Shown here: positions 9,489 to 17,727 of the stretch, piece by piece
How positions within the stretch are numbered: the stretch's first letter is position 1
Layout of the letters: the number at the start of each line of letters is the position of its first letter
From: Acidovorax sp. GBBC 1281
GTDB taxonomy: Bacteria; Pseudomonadota; Gammaproteobacteria; Burkholderiales; Burkholderiaceae_C
Direction of reading: 5' to 3'
NCBI RefSeq assembly: GCF_028473645.1
Contig: NZ_CP097269.1
Location: forward strand, 1,310,001-1,374,000
Length of the DNA stretch: 64,000 nucleotides
Position numbers and translations under genes: made by a program
Notes under the pieces: generated by a model
What the model saw: only the letters and a program-made list of their open reading frames with translations
Told to the model about the DNA's origin: nothing
Databases searched by the model: none

Positions 9489-10067
9489 GATGGGATTCCT
9501 TTTCGTTGTCGGCCGGGCGGCGCGCAGCGAAAAAGCTGCATCGGCGCGCGTCCCGACCATTCAAACCAATGACACAGGCTCTTCAGGAGCCATGGATGCC
9601 AGGGCCGACGCGTTGAAACGAAGGGAATTGCCGCAAAGCCACGCGGCTGCGAAGCACTAGCTTCGCAGTCGTGGCGGGGGCGCGTGGATGGGGGCGAGGG
9701 GAAATGTGTGCAGCGTTGCCATGAAAGACTTGGCTGATGGCGCGGGCTGCACGGGCGATGCCGGCGATTGCGGAGCCCATGCCGAAGGCAGGCGCCTTCG
9801 CCAAAGGGTCACAATCCATGCCAACAATGCCCACATGTTTTCGCTTTGATCCGCCCGCAGAACCTGCCTGTTGGGCGGCCTGCGGACTGGGGATTCCGGT
9901 TTCGGTGTTTCAATTTGTCAGCCGGCCGCGCGGCGTGGGAGCCACCACAGGCATCTGGCCTGCAATCTGCGCACACGACACCCGTTGGCATCGACCTGCC
10001 TGCGCGGCTTGCAAGGTTGCGTGGACTAAACTCCAGACAAATCAACCACTTACAGAACATCGCGCAG
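9489..10067. promoter_or_regulatory. rne-rluC divergent intergenic region with leader hairpins
   Basis: This 579-bp stretch has no supportable gene. It holds two clean hairpins: CTGCGAAGC/GCTTCGCAG (9647-9655 and 9660-9668, ACTA loop) and CGAAGGC/GCCTTCG (9783-9789 and 9794-9800). If rne is transcribed from far upstream, both fall in its 5-prime untranslated region. That would resemble E. coli, where a long structured rne leader is cut by RNase E for autoregulation. I could not place confident promoters. Confidence 0.5.
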
Positions 10068-11081
10068 GTGAAACACATTATAGGGGGCAAACCGGCGACG
10101 GACCGTGCCCCAAACCCCGCCCCCGCTGCAGCCCGCATCGTCGAAGTCGACGAGGACTCTGCCGGCCAAAGGCTCGATAACTTTCTGATACGCCATCTGA
10201 AGGGCGTCCCCAAAACGCACGTGTACCGCATCATTCGCAGCGGCGAAGTGCGCATCAACAAGGGCCGTGCCAGCGCGGACACCCGGGTCGCCACGGGCGA
10301 TCAGGTGCGCCTGCCGCCCGTGCGCATCTCGGACAAGGTGGCCGAGAAGGCCGAGCGCCCGGCGCCGGCCCGCGAATTCCCCATCCTGCTGGAGGACGAC
10401 CACCTGATCGCCATCGACAAGCCCGCGGGCGTGGCGGTGCATGGCGGCAGCGGCGTGAGCTTCGGCGTCATCGAGCAGTTGCGGCAGGCCCGTCCCCAGG
10501 CGAAGTTCCTGGAACTCGTGCACCGGCTGGACCGGGAAACCTCGGGCATCCTCCTCGTGGCCAAGAAGCGTTCCGCGCTCACGCACCTGCAGGACCAGTT
10601 CCGGGAGCGGGAGACCGGCAAGACCTACCTGGCCCTGGTGCCCGGCACCTGGGCCGCCAACAAGAAAGTGATCGACACGCCCTTGCACAAGTACCTGCAG
10701 GCCGATGGTGAGCGGCGGGTTCGGGTGACCACGCCGGAGGACCCGGACGGCATGCGCTCCATCACCCTCGTGAAAGTGCGCAGCCACCTGCCGGCGCGCG
10801 CGGCCGAGGGGCTACCGGCCATGAGCCTGCTGGAAGTCACCATCAAGACCGGTCGCACCCACCAGATCCGCGTGCACCTGGCCAGCCAGGGCCATGCGAT
10901 CGCGGGCGACGACAAATACGGCGACTTCGAACTCAACAAGCGGCTGCACAAGCACGGCCTCAAGCGCATGTTCCTGCATGCGTGGCGGTTACAGTTCTCC
11001 CATCCCTCCCTCGGCGAGCGTATCGAACTGCGCGCAGAGTTGCCGCCCGACCTGGCGCAATTCACCGCCGCCACTGCCTGA
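10068..11081 (+). CDS. rluC: 23S rRNA pseudouridine synthase RluC
   Basis: RluC isomerises specific uridines of 23S rRNA to pseudouridine. The 337-residue product has an N-terminal S4 RNA-binding domain (about 33-80) and an RsuA/RluA catalytic domain. Catalytic Asp155 is in VHRLDRETSG, and the late motif is KTGRTHQIRVHLA. The GTG at 10068 is inferred because the conserved region begins soon after it and the upstream frame looks non-coding; the Shine-Dalgarno is weak, so the start is uncertain. It diverges from rne, as in E. coli, and leads into the HAD phosphatase 5 bp downstream. Confidence 0.93.
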   Translation: MKHIIGGKPATDRAPNPAPAAARIVEVDEDSAGQRLDNFLIRHLKGVPKTHVYRIIRSGEVRINKGRASADTRVATGDQVRLPPVRISDKVAEKAERPAPAREFPILLEDDHLIAIDKPAGVAVHGGSGVSFGVIEQLRQARPQAKFLELVHRLDRETSGILLVAKKRSALTHLQDQFRERETGKTYLALVPGTWAANKKVIDTPLHKYLQADGERRVRVTTPEDPDGMRSITLVKVRSHLPARAAEGLPAMSLLEVTIKTGRTHQIRVHLASQGHAIAGDDKYGDFELNKRLHKHGLKRMFLHAWRLQFSHPSLGERIELRAELPPDLAQFTAATA

Positions 11082-11086
11082 ACACC

Positions 11087-11755
11087 ATGCCCACGACCCC
11101 ACGCCGCCGCTTCGACCTCATCGCTTTCGATTGGGACGGCACCCTCTACGACTCCACCGCCATCATCGTGCGCTGCATTCAGGACTCCGTACGCGACGTC
11201 GGTGGCACGGTGCCGACCGATCAGGCCGCAGCCTGGGTGATCGGCATGGGCCTCATGCAGGCGCTGACCCACGCCGCACCCGATGTGCCACCGGAAAAAC
11301 ACGCCGAACTGGGCAACCGCTACCGTTATCACTACCTCAAGCACCAGGACGATCTGAGCCTGTTTTCCGGCGTGTTGCCCATGCTGGAAGACCTGCGCGC
11401 CCGAGGCCACTTGCTGGCGGTGGCGACCGGCAAGAGCCGGCGCGGCCTGGACGAGGTGCTGCACACGGTGGCGCTGCGGGGCATGTTCGATGGTTCCCGC
11501 ACGGCCGACGAAACCGCCGGCAAGCCACACCCGCTCATGCTCCAGGAGTTGATGGCCGAGTTCGATGTGGCGCCGGAGCGCGTGTTGATGATTGGCGACA
11601 CCACCCACGATCTGCAGATGGCCCTGTCGGCCGGGTGCTCCAGTGTAGGGGTGAGCTACGGAGCGCACGAGCCCGGTGAGTTCGAAAGTCTCCAACCCCT
11701 GGCCGTGATGCATTCCGTGCCGGAACTGCACACCTGGCTTTTGCGGCACGCCTGA
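11087..11755 (+). CDS. HAD-IA hydrolase, phosphoglycolate-phosphatase-like
   Basis: The 222-residue product has the HAD motifs: FDWDGTLYDS with nucleophile Asp15 and Asp17, AVATGKS as motif II, Lys in AGKPHP as motif III, and MIGDTTHDLQMA as motif IV. An alpha-helical cap follows motif I. Substrate cannot be read from sequence; phosphoglycolate or another small phosphate ester is likely. The gene starts 5 bp after rluC and runs into the Rieske gene, so the four genes rluC to the S49 peptidase probably form one operon. Confidence 0.9.
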   Translation: MPTTPRRRFDLIAFDWDGTLYDSTAIIVRCIQDSVRDVGGTVPTDQAAAWVIGMGLMQALTHAAPDVPPEKHAELGNRYRYHYLKHQDDLSLFSGVLPMLEDLRARGHLLAVATGKSRRGLDEVLHTVALRGMFDGSRTADETAGKPHPLMLQELMAEFDVAPERVLMIGDTTHDLQMALSAGCSSVGVSYGAHEPGEFESLQPLAVMHSVPELHTWLLRHA

Positions 11756-11796
11756 CGCTGGCCGCTGCACGCTACAGCCCATCGCCGGTAATTGCC

Positions 11797-12171
11797 ATGG
11801 CCTCTTCCTCGCAACCCATCGACCTTTGCCCCAGCGCTGATCTGGTGGACGGGGGACAGGCCGTTGCCTTCGACGTCCTGTATGCCGGCCAGGCCTGCCG
11901 CGCCTTTGCCGTGCGCTTCGAAAGCTGGCCCCGTGCCTATCTGAACCGGTGCACGCACGTGCCGATGGAGATGGATTACCAGCCGGACCGTTTCTTCGAC
12001 GACACCGGCCAGTGGCTGCTGTGCGCCACGCACGGCGCCGCCTATCGGCCCGACACAGGCGCCTGCGCAGGTGGCCCGTGCCGCGGTGGCCTGGTGAAGA
12101 TCCAACTCTCCGAAGGCCAGGGCGTAGTGCGCTGGCATACTGACTCCCACTTGCAACCTGTCGAATTCTGA
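11797..12171 (+). CDS. Small stand-alone Rieske [2Fe-2S] protein
   Basis: The 124-residue product is essentially one Rieske domain. The cluster ligands are Cys52 and His54 (NRCTHVP) and Cys76 and His79 (LLCATHGAAY), giving the standard C-x-H and C-x2-H pair. It has no membrane segment or oxygenase catalytic domain, so it looks like a ferredoxin-type electron carrier or a partner subunit. Its partner is unknown. It ends 3 bp before the S49 peptidase start. Confidence 0.88.
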   Translation: MASSSQPIDLCPSADLVDGGQAVAFDVLYAGQACRAFAVRFESWPRAYLNRCTHVPMEMDYQPDRFFDDTGQWLLCATHGAAYRPDTGACAGGPCRGGLVKIQLSEGQGVVRWHTDSHLQPVEF

Positions 12172-12174
12172 CAA

Positions 12175-13212
12175 ATGACCGAACCGACCCGGCCCGAACC
12201 CTCTGGTTCTGGGCAGACCCCCCCGCCAGCGCCCGACCTGTGGGCGCAGAATGCTACTGAAAAAGAAGCAAAAGACCCTGCGAAAGCGCCAGGCTGGGAG
12301 CGTGACGTGTTGGAAAAGCTGGTGTTCGCGACCTTGTCCGAGCAGCGCTCCGCACGCCGCTGGCGCATTTTTACCCGGTTGGCGTGGCTGGTCTTCCTGA
12401 TTGCCGTGGCCTGGGTGTTGCTGGCGCGCGACGCTACCAGCACGAGCAAGAGCACGCCCCACACGGCGGTGGTTGACATCAAGGGTGAGATCGCCGCGGG
12501 GGCCGAAGCCAGCGCCGAGTTCGTGGTGGCGGCCATGCGCAGTGCCTTCGAAGACTCCGGATCGCAGGCCGTGGTGCTGCTCATCAACTCGCCGGGCGGC
12601 AGCCCGGTGCAGGCCGGCATCATCAATGACGAGATCATTCGCCTGAAGGCCAAGTACAACAAGCCCGTCTATGCCGTGGTGGAGGAAACCTGCGCATCGG
12701 CCGCCTATTACATCGCCGCCGCCGCCGACGAGATCTACGTGGACAAGGCCAGCATCGTCGGCAGCATCGGCGTGCTGATGGATGGCTTCGGCTTCACCGG
12801 CACGATGGAAAAGCTGGGCGTGGAGCGTCGCCTGCTGACGGCGGGCGAGAACAAGGGCTTCCTCGACCCGTTCAGCCCGCAGACCGAAAAGCAGCGTGCC
12901 TATGCGCAGGCCATGCTGGACCAGATCCACCAGCAGTTCATTCATGTGGTCAAGGAAGGGCGCGGCGATCGGCTCAAGCCCACGGCGGACACCTTCAGCG
13001 GTCTGTTCTGGACCGGCCAGCAGGCGGTGGAGATGGGGTTGGCCGACCACCTGGGCAACCTCGACTATGTGGCACGCGAGGTCGTCAAGGCGGAAGACAT
13101 CATCGACTACACCCGCCGCGACAACGTCGCCGAGCGGCTGGTCAAAAAATTCGGCGCTGCCATGGGCCAGACGGCCGTGCAGGCCATCAAGGGCGCACCG
13201 GCCATCCGCTGA
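12175..13212 (+). CDS. sppA: S49-family (SppA-like) membrane peptidase
   Basis: This is an inner-membrane serine peptidase of the signal-peptide-peptidase A type. It is 345 residues with one membrane segment (about 66-84) and a single protease domain. Residues 98-105 read AVVDIKGE, and oxyanion-region Gly residues are in LLINSPGGSP. Nucleophile Ser175 (ETCASAAYY) and Lys227 (GENKG) are 52 residues apart, the spacing of the SppA Ser-Lys dyad. Residues about 26-36 are encoded by a sequence resembling the core of the dispersed repeat. Substrates are presumably leftover signal peptides or membrane proteins. Confidence 0.9.
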   Translation: MTEPTRPEPSGSGQTPPPAPDLWAQNATEKEAKDPAKAPGWERDVLEKLVFATLSEQRSARRWRIFTRLAWLVFLIAVAWVLLARDATSTSKSTPHTAVVDIKGEIAAGAEASAEFVVAAMRSAFEDSGSQAVVLLINSPGGSPVQAGIINDEIIRLKAKYNKPVYAVVEETCASAAYYIAAAADEIYVDKASIVGSIGVLMDGFGFTGTMEKLGVERRLLTAGENKGFLDPFSPQTEKQRAYAQAMLDQIHQQFIHVVKEGRGDRLKPTADTFSGLFWTGQQAVEMGLADHLGNLDYVAREVVKAEDIIDYTRRDNVAERLVKKFGAAMGQTAVQAIKGAPAIR

Positions 13213-13305
13213 GGGCTCGCCATCCGGGGGGGCTGCCGCCGGCCCGGGCTCGGTGCCCGGTGGTCCGGATCAGCGGTTGGAATCCCTGAGATCTGTTGAT
13301 CGGGC

Positions 13306-14085
13306 CTAACGCCCGATGGCAAAGACGGCCGGTATCCGGTTATCGGGCACTTCAATTTGCTGTCGCCATTGGCGCACGAGCCGGCTTGCCGTGCGCGCCT
13401 GCGGCAGTGTGAGCCCGCTGGCAATCGCCAGCCGGGTATTGGGCTGCAAGGTTTGCACCAGGGCCTGCCACAGCGCGGCGTTGCGGTACGGGGTCTCGAT
13501 GAACAGTTGCGTTTGCCCTTGCTTGAGCGCCAGGGCCTCCAGTTCGCGGATGCGCTGGGTGCGCTGGGCCGAATCCTGCGGCAGATAGCCTGCAAAAGAA
13601 AAACCCTGTCCATTGAGACCGCTCGACGCCAGCGCCAACAAGAGCGACACGGGGCCCACCAGTGGCACCACCCTCAGCCCGCAATCGTGTGCGGCACGCA
13701 CCACCGAGCTGCCAGGGTCCGCCACTGCAGGCATGCCCGCCTCGCTCACCAGGCCCATGTCGTTGCCCGCCAAAGCGGGCGTCAGCAACGTGCGGGCATC
13801 AAAGGTCACATGGCCGTCTGCACCATGGTCGCCTTTCTTGTGCACTTCGCGCGGCAACTCGTCGATCTGCTGCGACTGCAGTGGCAGCTTCAGGGGGAAC
13901 AGCACATCGACGCGCTTGAGGTAGGCGCGGGTGCTCTTGGCGTTCTCGCAGATCCAGTGGGTGATTTGCGACGCCGCCTGCAATGTCGCGGCAGGCAGGG
14001 ATTGGTCCAGGGGGGCTTGGGTGTCGCAGCCGAAGTCGAGCGGCGCGGGCACCAGGTAGAGCGTGCCGGTCGATGCGGCTGTCAT
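13306..14085 (-). CDS. RsmI-like SAM-dependent methyltransferase (tetrapyrrole methylase fold)
   Basis: The 259-residue product resembles RsmI (16S rRNA 2-prime-O-methyltransferase). Recognisable blocks are GLVSEAGMPAVADPGSSVV, VVPLVGPVSLLLALASSGL and GFSFAGYLP, then LFIETPYRN. It is probably a paralogue rather than RsmI itself: the N-terminal part differs (LYLVPAPLDF) and the C-terminal extension is absent. The substrate is unknown. Its ATG overlaps the maf stop codon by 4 bp (ATGA), so the pair is translationally coupled. Confidence 0.82.
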   Translation of the reverse strand: MTAASTGTLYLVPAPLDFGCDTQAPLDQSLPAATLQAASQITHWICENAKSTRAYLKRVDVLFPLKLPLQSQQIDELPREVHKKGDHGADGHVTFDARTLLTPALAGNDMGLVSEAGMPAVADPGSSVVRAAHDCGLRVVPLVGPVSLLLALASSGLNGQGFSFAGYLPQDSAQRTQRIRELEALALKQGQTQLFIETPYRNAALWQALVQTLQPNTRLAIASGLTLPQARTASRLVRQWRQQIEVPDNRIPAVFAIGR

Positions 14086-14681
14086 GGCAGTTCCATTCCA
14101 GCAGCGCGCAACATGCGGCAGGTGCGGATCAGCGGCAGGCCGATCAGCGCTGTCGGGTCATCGCTTTGGATGCTGTCGAGCAGGCTGATGCCCAATCCTT
14201 CGCTTTTGGCACTGCCGGCGCAGTCGTACGGTTGCTCGGCGCGCAGGTAGCGCTCGATCTCCGCATCGGACAGGTCGCGGAAGCGAACCTCCACCGGGGC
14301 CAACTCCACCTTTTCAAACCCCGCGGCGGCGCAGACAACCGCCACCGCGGTCTGGAACACGACGCTGTGGCCACGCATCTGTTGCAGTTGGGCAACCGCT
14401 TTCTCGTGCGTGCCGGGCTTGCCCAGCGGTTGTCCCAAGAGATCCGCTACTTGATCGGAGCCGATCACCACGGCGTCAGGGTGGGCTGCAGAGACGGCGC
14501 GGGCCTTGGCCATGGCCAACCGCAAGGCGAGGGTGCTGGGCGCCTCGCCGGCGTGGGGCGTTTCGTCGACATCGGGCGCTGCGACATCGAAAGGCAGGCG
14601 CAGGCGGGAGAGCAGTTCGGCCCGATAACGGGAGGTCGAGCCCAGCACCAGACGGCGGGGCAGGGAAGGGGATTGAGGCAT
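14082..14681 (-). CDS. maf: Maf-family nucleoside triphosphate pyrophosphatase (YceF type)
   Basis: Maf proteins hydrolyse non-canonical NTPs to NMP and pyrophosphate. The YceF subgroup prefers m7GTP. The 199-residue product has the N-terminal LVLGSTSRYRAELL phosphate-binding motif, DVDETP, and VVIGSDQVADLLGQPLGKP with the catalytic Asp. It sits next to yceD-rpmF-plsX, as yceF does in E. coli, here transcribed divergently and with the methyltransferase behind it. Confidence 0.92.
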   Translation of the reverse strand: MPQSPSLPRRLVLGSTSRYRAELLSRLRLPFDVAAPDVDETPHAGEAPSTLALRLAMAKARAVSAAHPDAVVIGSDQVADLLGQPLGKPGTHEKAVAQLQQMRGHSVVFQTAVAVVCAAAGFEKVELAPVEVRFRDLSDAEIERYLRAEQPYDCAGSAKSEGLGISLLDSIQSDDPTALIGLPLIRTCRMLRAAGMELP

Positions 14682-14700
14682 GCGCTGATTCTCTTACACT
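14673..14700 (+). promoter_or_regulatory. yceD promoter, predicted leaderless
   Basis: TTGAGG (14673-14678) and TACACT (14695-14700) are 16 bp apart. The -10 ends 6 nt before the yceD ATG at 14707, so the mRNA would start at or beside the ATG. The -35 overlaps the maf start codon on the other strand. Confidence 0.5.
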
Positions 14701-14706
14701 GCCGCC

Positions 14707-15258
14707 ATGACCAAGGAATTCTCCCCTCAGCGCCTCGATGTCAAAGCCTTCGCGCAGGCGGGCGGTCACCTGTCCGGCCATGACTCCCTTTTGAAGTACG
14801 AACGCCTGGCCCAGGAGGCTAAAGGCCTGCACCCCGATCTCATGGTGGATTGGCAGGTCGACGGCGAAGTGCGCAGCACGCATGGCATCGGCGGACAGAT
14901 CTGGCTGCGGCTCACGGTGAACGCAGCGCTTCCCATGACGTGCCAGCGCTGCCTCGGATCGGTGGATGTGCCGCTTCAGGTGCAGCGTGAGTTCCGCTTC
15001 GTGGCGGATGAGGCCACGGCGGAAGCGCTGGACGACGAGAGCGATGAAGACCTGCTGGCCTTGAGCCGCGAGTTCAATCTGCGGGAATTGATCGAAGACG
15101 AGTTGCTCATGGCATTGCCCCTGGTACCGCGGCACGACGAATGCCCGGCCCCCGTGCCGATGGAGTCCAGCGACGAGGATTTCGAAGAGGCCAGCGCGCA
15201 AAAGCCCAACCCTTTCGCGGCACTGGCCGCCTTGCGAAAAGACAAAGCGGAAGACTGA
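14707..15258 (+). CDS. yceD: Large rRNA subunit accumulation protein YceD (DUF177)
   Basis: The 183-residue product belongs to the DUF177 family, which is needed for normal 23S rRNA accumulation and sits upstream of rpmF in most bacteria. The paired cysteines Cys79 and Cys82 ([14 protein letters not shown]) and the following FRFVADE and acidic stretch are characteristic. The C-terminus has [13 protein letters not shown]. It is followed by rpmF after a 98-bp gap holding the rpmF promoter. Confidence 0.93.
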   Translation: MTKEFSPQRLDVKAFAQAGGHLSGHDSLLKYERLAQEAKGLHPDLMVDWQVDGEVRSTHGIGGQIWLRLTVNAALPMTCQRCLGSVDVPLQVQREFRFVADEATAEALDDESDEDLLALSREFNLRELIEDELLMALPLVPRHDECPAPVPMESSDEDFEEASAQKPNPFAALAALRKDKAED

Positions 15259-15267
15259 AAACCGTTT

Positions 15268-15289
15268 GGGCTATAATCGAGGGCTTCGC
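15268..15289 (+). promoter_or_regulatory. rpmF promoter, near-identical to the rpsT promoter
   Basis: GGGCTATAATCG is followed by AGGGCTTCGC. TATAAT (15272-15277) is a consensus -10 about 80 nt upstream of the rpmF ATG. It matches the rpsT promoter block at 20 of 22 positions. No good -35 is visible. Confidence 0.7.
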
Positions 15290-15356
15290 GCGAATCCCCT
15301 CGTGTCTTTATGGGCTGATCGCGTTTTTACCAACCCTTCAAGACTCAGGAGCCACC

Positions 15357-15539
15357 ATGGCTGTTCAGCAAAACAAAAAATCCCCTTCCAAGCGCGGCAT
15401 GCACCGTTCGCACAATGCTCTCAACGTGCCTGGCACGGCTGTCGAGCCCACCACCGGCGAAGCCCATCTGCGCCACCACATCAGCCCCAACGGTTTTTAC
15501 CGTGGCCGCCAAGTGCTGAAGAACAAGTCTGAAGCCTGA
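15357..15539 (+). CDS. rpmF: 50S ribosomal protein L32
   Basis: The 60-residue product begins [20 protein letters not shown], the classical L32 N-terminus. It has the [20 protein letters not shown] block near its end. It lacks the zinc-binding cysteines found in some bacterial L32 forms. AGGAG precedes the ATG at good spacing. It is flanked by yceD and plsX, the order seen in E. coli, with a terminator before plsX. Confidence 0.97.
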   Translation: MAVQQNKKSPSKRGMHRSHNALNVPGTAVEPTTGEAHLRHHISPNGFYRGRQVLKNKSEA

Positions 15540-15554
15540 TTTAACTCGCGCGCC

Positions 15555-15597
15555 AAGGCCCGCTGCTACGAAATTGGTAGCGCGGGCCTTTGTTTTG
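15555..15597 (+). terminator. Terminator between rpmF and plsX
   Basis: AAGGCCCGC (15555-15563) pairs with GCGGGCCTT (15582-15590). The upper stem is GCTAC/GTAGC, and TTTGTTTTG follows. The GCTAC...GTAGC core resembles the dispersed repeat, which may have been adopted as terminator sequence here. Confidence 0.8.
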
Positions 15598-15647
15598 TTC
15601 GCTGTATTTTCATTTCCGGTCGTTTTCTGCGGTCGGACAAGTCGCCC

Positions 15648-16700
15648 ATGATCACACTGGCTGTTGACTGCATGGGGGGCGATCACGGCCCCCGCGTCAC
15701 GCTAGCGGCGTGCCGCCAGTTCCTAGAAAACCATCCCGAAGCCCGTTTGCTCCTTGTCGGCCAGCCCGAAAGCCTCAAGGACTTCAAGCACGATCGGGCC
15801 GCTGTCACGCCTGCCAGCGAGGTCGTCACCATGGACGACCCAGTGGAGATTGCCTTGCGCCGTAAAAAGGATTCGTCCATGCGCGTTGCAATTCAGCAGG
15901 TCAAGGATGGGGCCGCACAAGCCGCCATTTCTGCGGGCAACACGGGCGCTTTGATGGCCATCGCTCGCTATCTCCTCAAAACCCTGGACGGAATCGACCG
16001 CCCCGCGATTGCGACACAGATACCCAATGCCAAGGGCGGTGCTACGACCGTGCTGGACTTGGGCGCCAACGTAGATTGCAGTGCCGAGCATCTGCTGCAA
16101 TTTGCAGTGATGGGGTCGGCGCTGGTGTCTGCGCTTCAAGAGGGCTCGGAGCCCACCGTCGGCTTGCTCAACATTGGCGAGGAAGCGATCAAAGGCAGTG
16201 AAGTGATCAAAAAAGCAGGCGAACTGTTGCGTACGGTGGGTAATTCAGGTGATCTTCGCTTTTTTGGCAATGTGGAAGGCAACGACATTTTCAAGGGCAC
16301 GGTCGATATCGTGGTTTGTGACGGTTTTGTGGGCAATGTGGCGCTCAAGGCCAGCGAAGGTGTGGCCTCCATGATCGTCGGTGGACTCAAGCAGGAGTTC
16401 AAGCGCAATATCTTTACCAAACTGGCGGCAGTTGTGGCCTATCCGGTGCTATCTGCACTTATGAAGCGAATGGATCACCGTCGCTACAACGGGGCGGCAT
16501 TGCTCGGGCTGCGCGGATTGGTGTTCAAGAGTCATGGATCGGCGGACGCCATGGCCTTCGAGCAGGCTTTGAACCGGGCGTATGATGCAGCCCGCAACAA
16601 CCTGCTCGACCGCGTCCGGACGCGGGTGGCGCATGCTGCGCCCTTGCTGGCGCCATCGGATGCCCAGCCTGTCAATACCGCCGTCGGGTCCCCATATTGA
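15648..16700 (+). CDS. plsX: Phosphate acyltransferase PlsX
   Basis: PlsX converts acyl-ACP to acyl-phosphate for phospholipid synthesis. The 350-residue product begins [15 protein letters not shown], the PlsX signature. It also contains [18 protein letters not shown] and [16 protein letters not shown]. It is peripheral to the membrane, with no signal sequence. Its TGA overlaps the fabH ATG by one base (TGATG), coupling the two genes. Confidence 0.97.
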   Translation: MITLAVDCMGGDHGPRVTLAACRQFLENHPEARLLLVGQPESLKDFKHDRAAVTPASEVVTMDDPVEIALRRKKDSSMRVAIQQVKDGAAQAAISAGNTGALMAIARYLLKTLDGIDRPAIATQIPNAKGGATTVLDLGANVDCSAEHLLQFAVMGSALVSALQEGSEPTVGLLNIGEEAIKGSEVIKKAGELLRTVGNSGDLRFFGNVEGNDIFKGTVDIVVCDGFVGNVALKASEGVASMIVGGLKQEFKRNIFTKLAAVVAYPVLSALMKRMDHRRYNGAALLGLRGLVFKSHGSADAMAFEQALNRAYDAARNNLLDRVRTRVAHAAPLLAPSDAQPVNTAVGSPY

Positions 16701-17677
16701 TGAGACGCTACTCCCGCATCACAGGCACTGGCAGCAGCCTTCCTCCTCGTCGTCTGACCAATGCCGACCTCGTGGCCGAGTTGGCTCAGCGCGGTGTGGA
16801 AACATCGGACGAGTGGATCGTCGAGCGCACCGGCATCCGGGCCCGCCACTTCGCGGAGCGCGATGTCTGCAGCAGCGATCTGGGGCTGGAGGCTTCTCGC
16901 AATGCGCTGGAGGCGGCAGGGGTTCAGCCGCAGGACATCGATCTGATCATCGTCGCCACGTCCACGCCGGACATGGTTTTCCCTTCGACCGCCTGCATCT
17001 TGCAAAACAAGCTGGGGGCCAATGGATGTCCGGCTTTCGATGTGCAGGCCGTCTGCAGTGGTTTCGTGTATGCGCTGACCGTGGCAGATGCCATGATCCA
17101 GTCCGGCAGCGCCCGCCGCGCCCTCGTCGTGGGTGCGGAGGTGTTCAGCCGCATCCTCGATTTTGATGACCGCACCACCTGCGTGCTGTTTGGTGACGGC
17201 GCAGGCGCCGTGGTGCTGGAAGCGTCGGAAACTCCTGGCATCCTGTCGAGCGATCTGCATGCCGATGGCCGGCATGTGGGCATTCTGTGTGTGCCGGGCA
17301 ACGTTTATGGCGGGCAGATTCTGGGTGACCCATTGCTCAAGATGGATGGCCAGGCCGTTTTCAAGCTGGCTGTGGGTGTGCTGGAAAAAGCAGCCCGTGC
17401 TGCCCTGGAGAAGGCCGGCCTGACCGATGCGGACGTGGACTGGCTGATCCCTCACCAGGCCAACATCCGCATCATGCAAAGTACGGCGAAGAAGCTGGGC
17501 CTGTCGATGGACAAGGTGGTCGTCACCGTAGACCAACATGGCAACACTTCGGCGGCGTCGATTCCCCTGGCACTCGATCATGCGGTTCGCACCGGCCAGG
17601 CCAAGCCCGGACAGACGTTGCTTCTGGAGGGCGTGGGAGGCGGTTTTACATGGGGTGCGGTGCTCCTGAAGCTGTAG
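16700..17677 (+). CDS. fabH: Beta-ketoacyl-ACP synthase III FabH
   Basis: FabH condenses acetyl-CoA with malonyl-ACP to start fatty acid synthesis. The 325-residue product has the full triad: Cys119 ([11 protein letters not shown]), His252 ([10 protein letters not shown]) and Asn282 ([10 protein letters not shown]). The GGGFTWGA C-terminal motif is intact. The ATG at 16700 overlaps the plsX stop. Residues 55-61 read DVCSSDL, identical to a peptide often produced by translating Illumina adapter, but the codons differ from the adapter, so it is genuine sequence. Confidence 0.97.
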   Translation: MRRYSRITGTGSSLPPRRLTNADLVAELAQRGVETSDEWIVERTGIRARHFAERDVCSSDLGLEASRNALEAAGVQPQDIDLIIVATSTPDMVFPSTACILQNKLGANGCPAFDVQAVCSGFVYALTVADAMIQSGSARRALVVGAEVFSRILDFDDRTTCVLFGDGAGAVVLEASETPGILSSDLHADGRHVGILCVPGNVYGGQILGDPLLKMDGQAVFKLAVGVLEKAARAALEKAGLTDADVDWLIPHQANIRIMQSTAKKLGLSMDKVVVTVDQHGNTSAASIPLALDHAVRTGQAKPGQTLLLEGVGGGFTWGAVLLKL

Positions 17678-17727
17678 CTTGAAACGCTGAAAAATTAAGC
17701 GGTGAAGGCGGTTTTGACCATTCGTTT

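Noticed and set aside
5658..9572. A 1304-codon open frame on the plus strand opposite yaaA and rne.
   Set aside because: It is the antisense shadow of rne in high-GC sequence. Its protein is low complexity with no recognisable domain, and RNase E on the other strand is certain.
13299..13317. Small hairpin ATCGGGC/GCCCGAT around the stop of the RsmI-like gene as a terminator.
   Set aside because: Only 7 bp, includes the stop codon in the loop, and has no T-run.
16862..16882. FabH residues DVCSSDL match the peptide produced when Illumina adapter is translated, suggesting contamination.
   Set aside because: The codons used (GAT GTC TGC AGC AGC GAT CTG) differ from the adapter sequence, the frame is intact, and all FabH motifs flank it normally.
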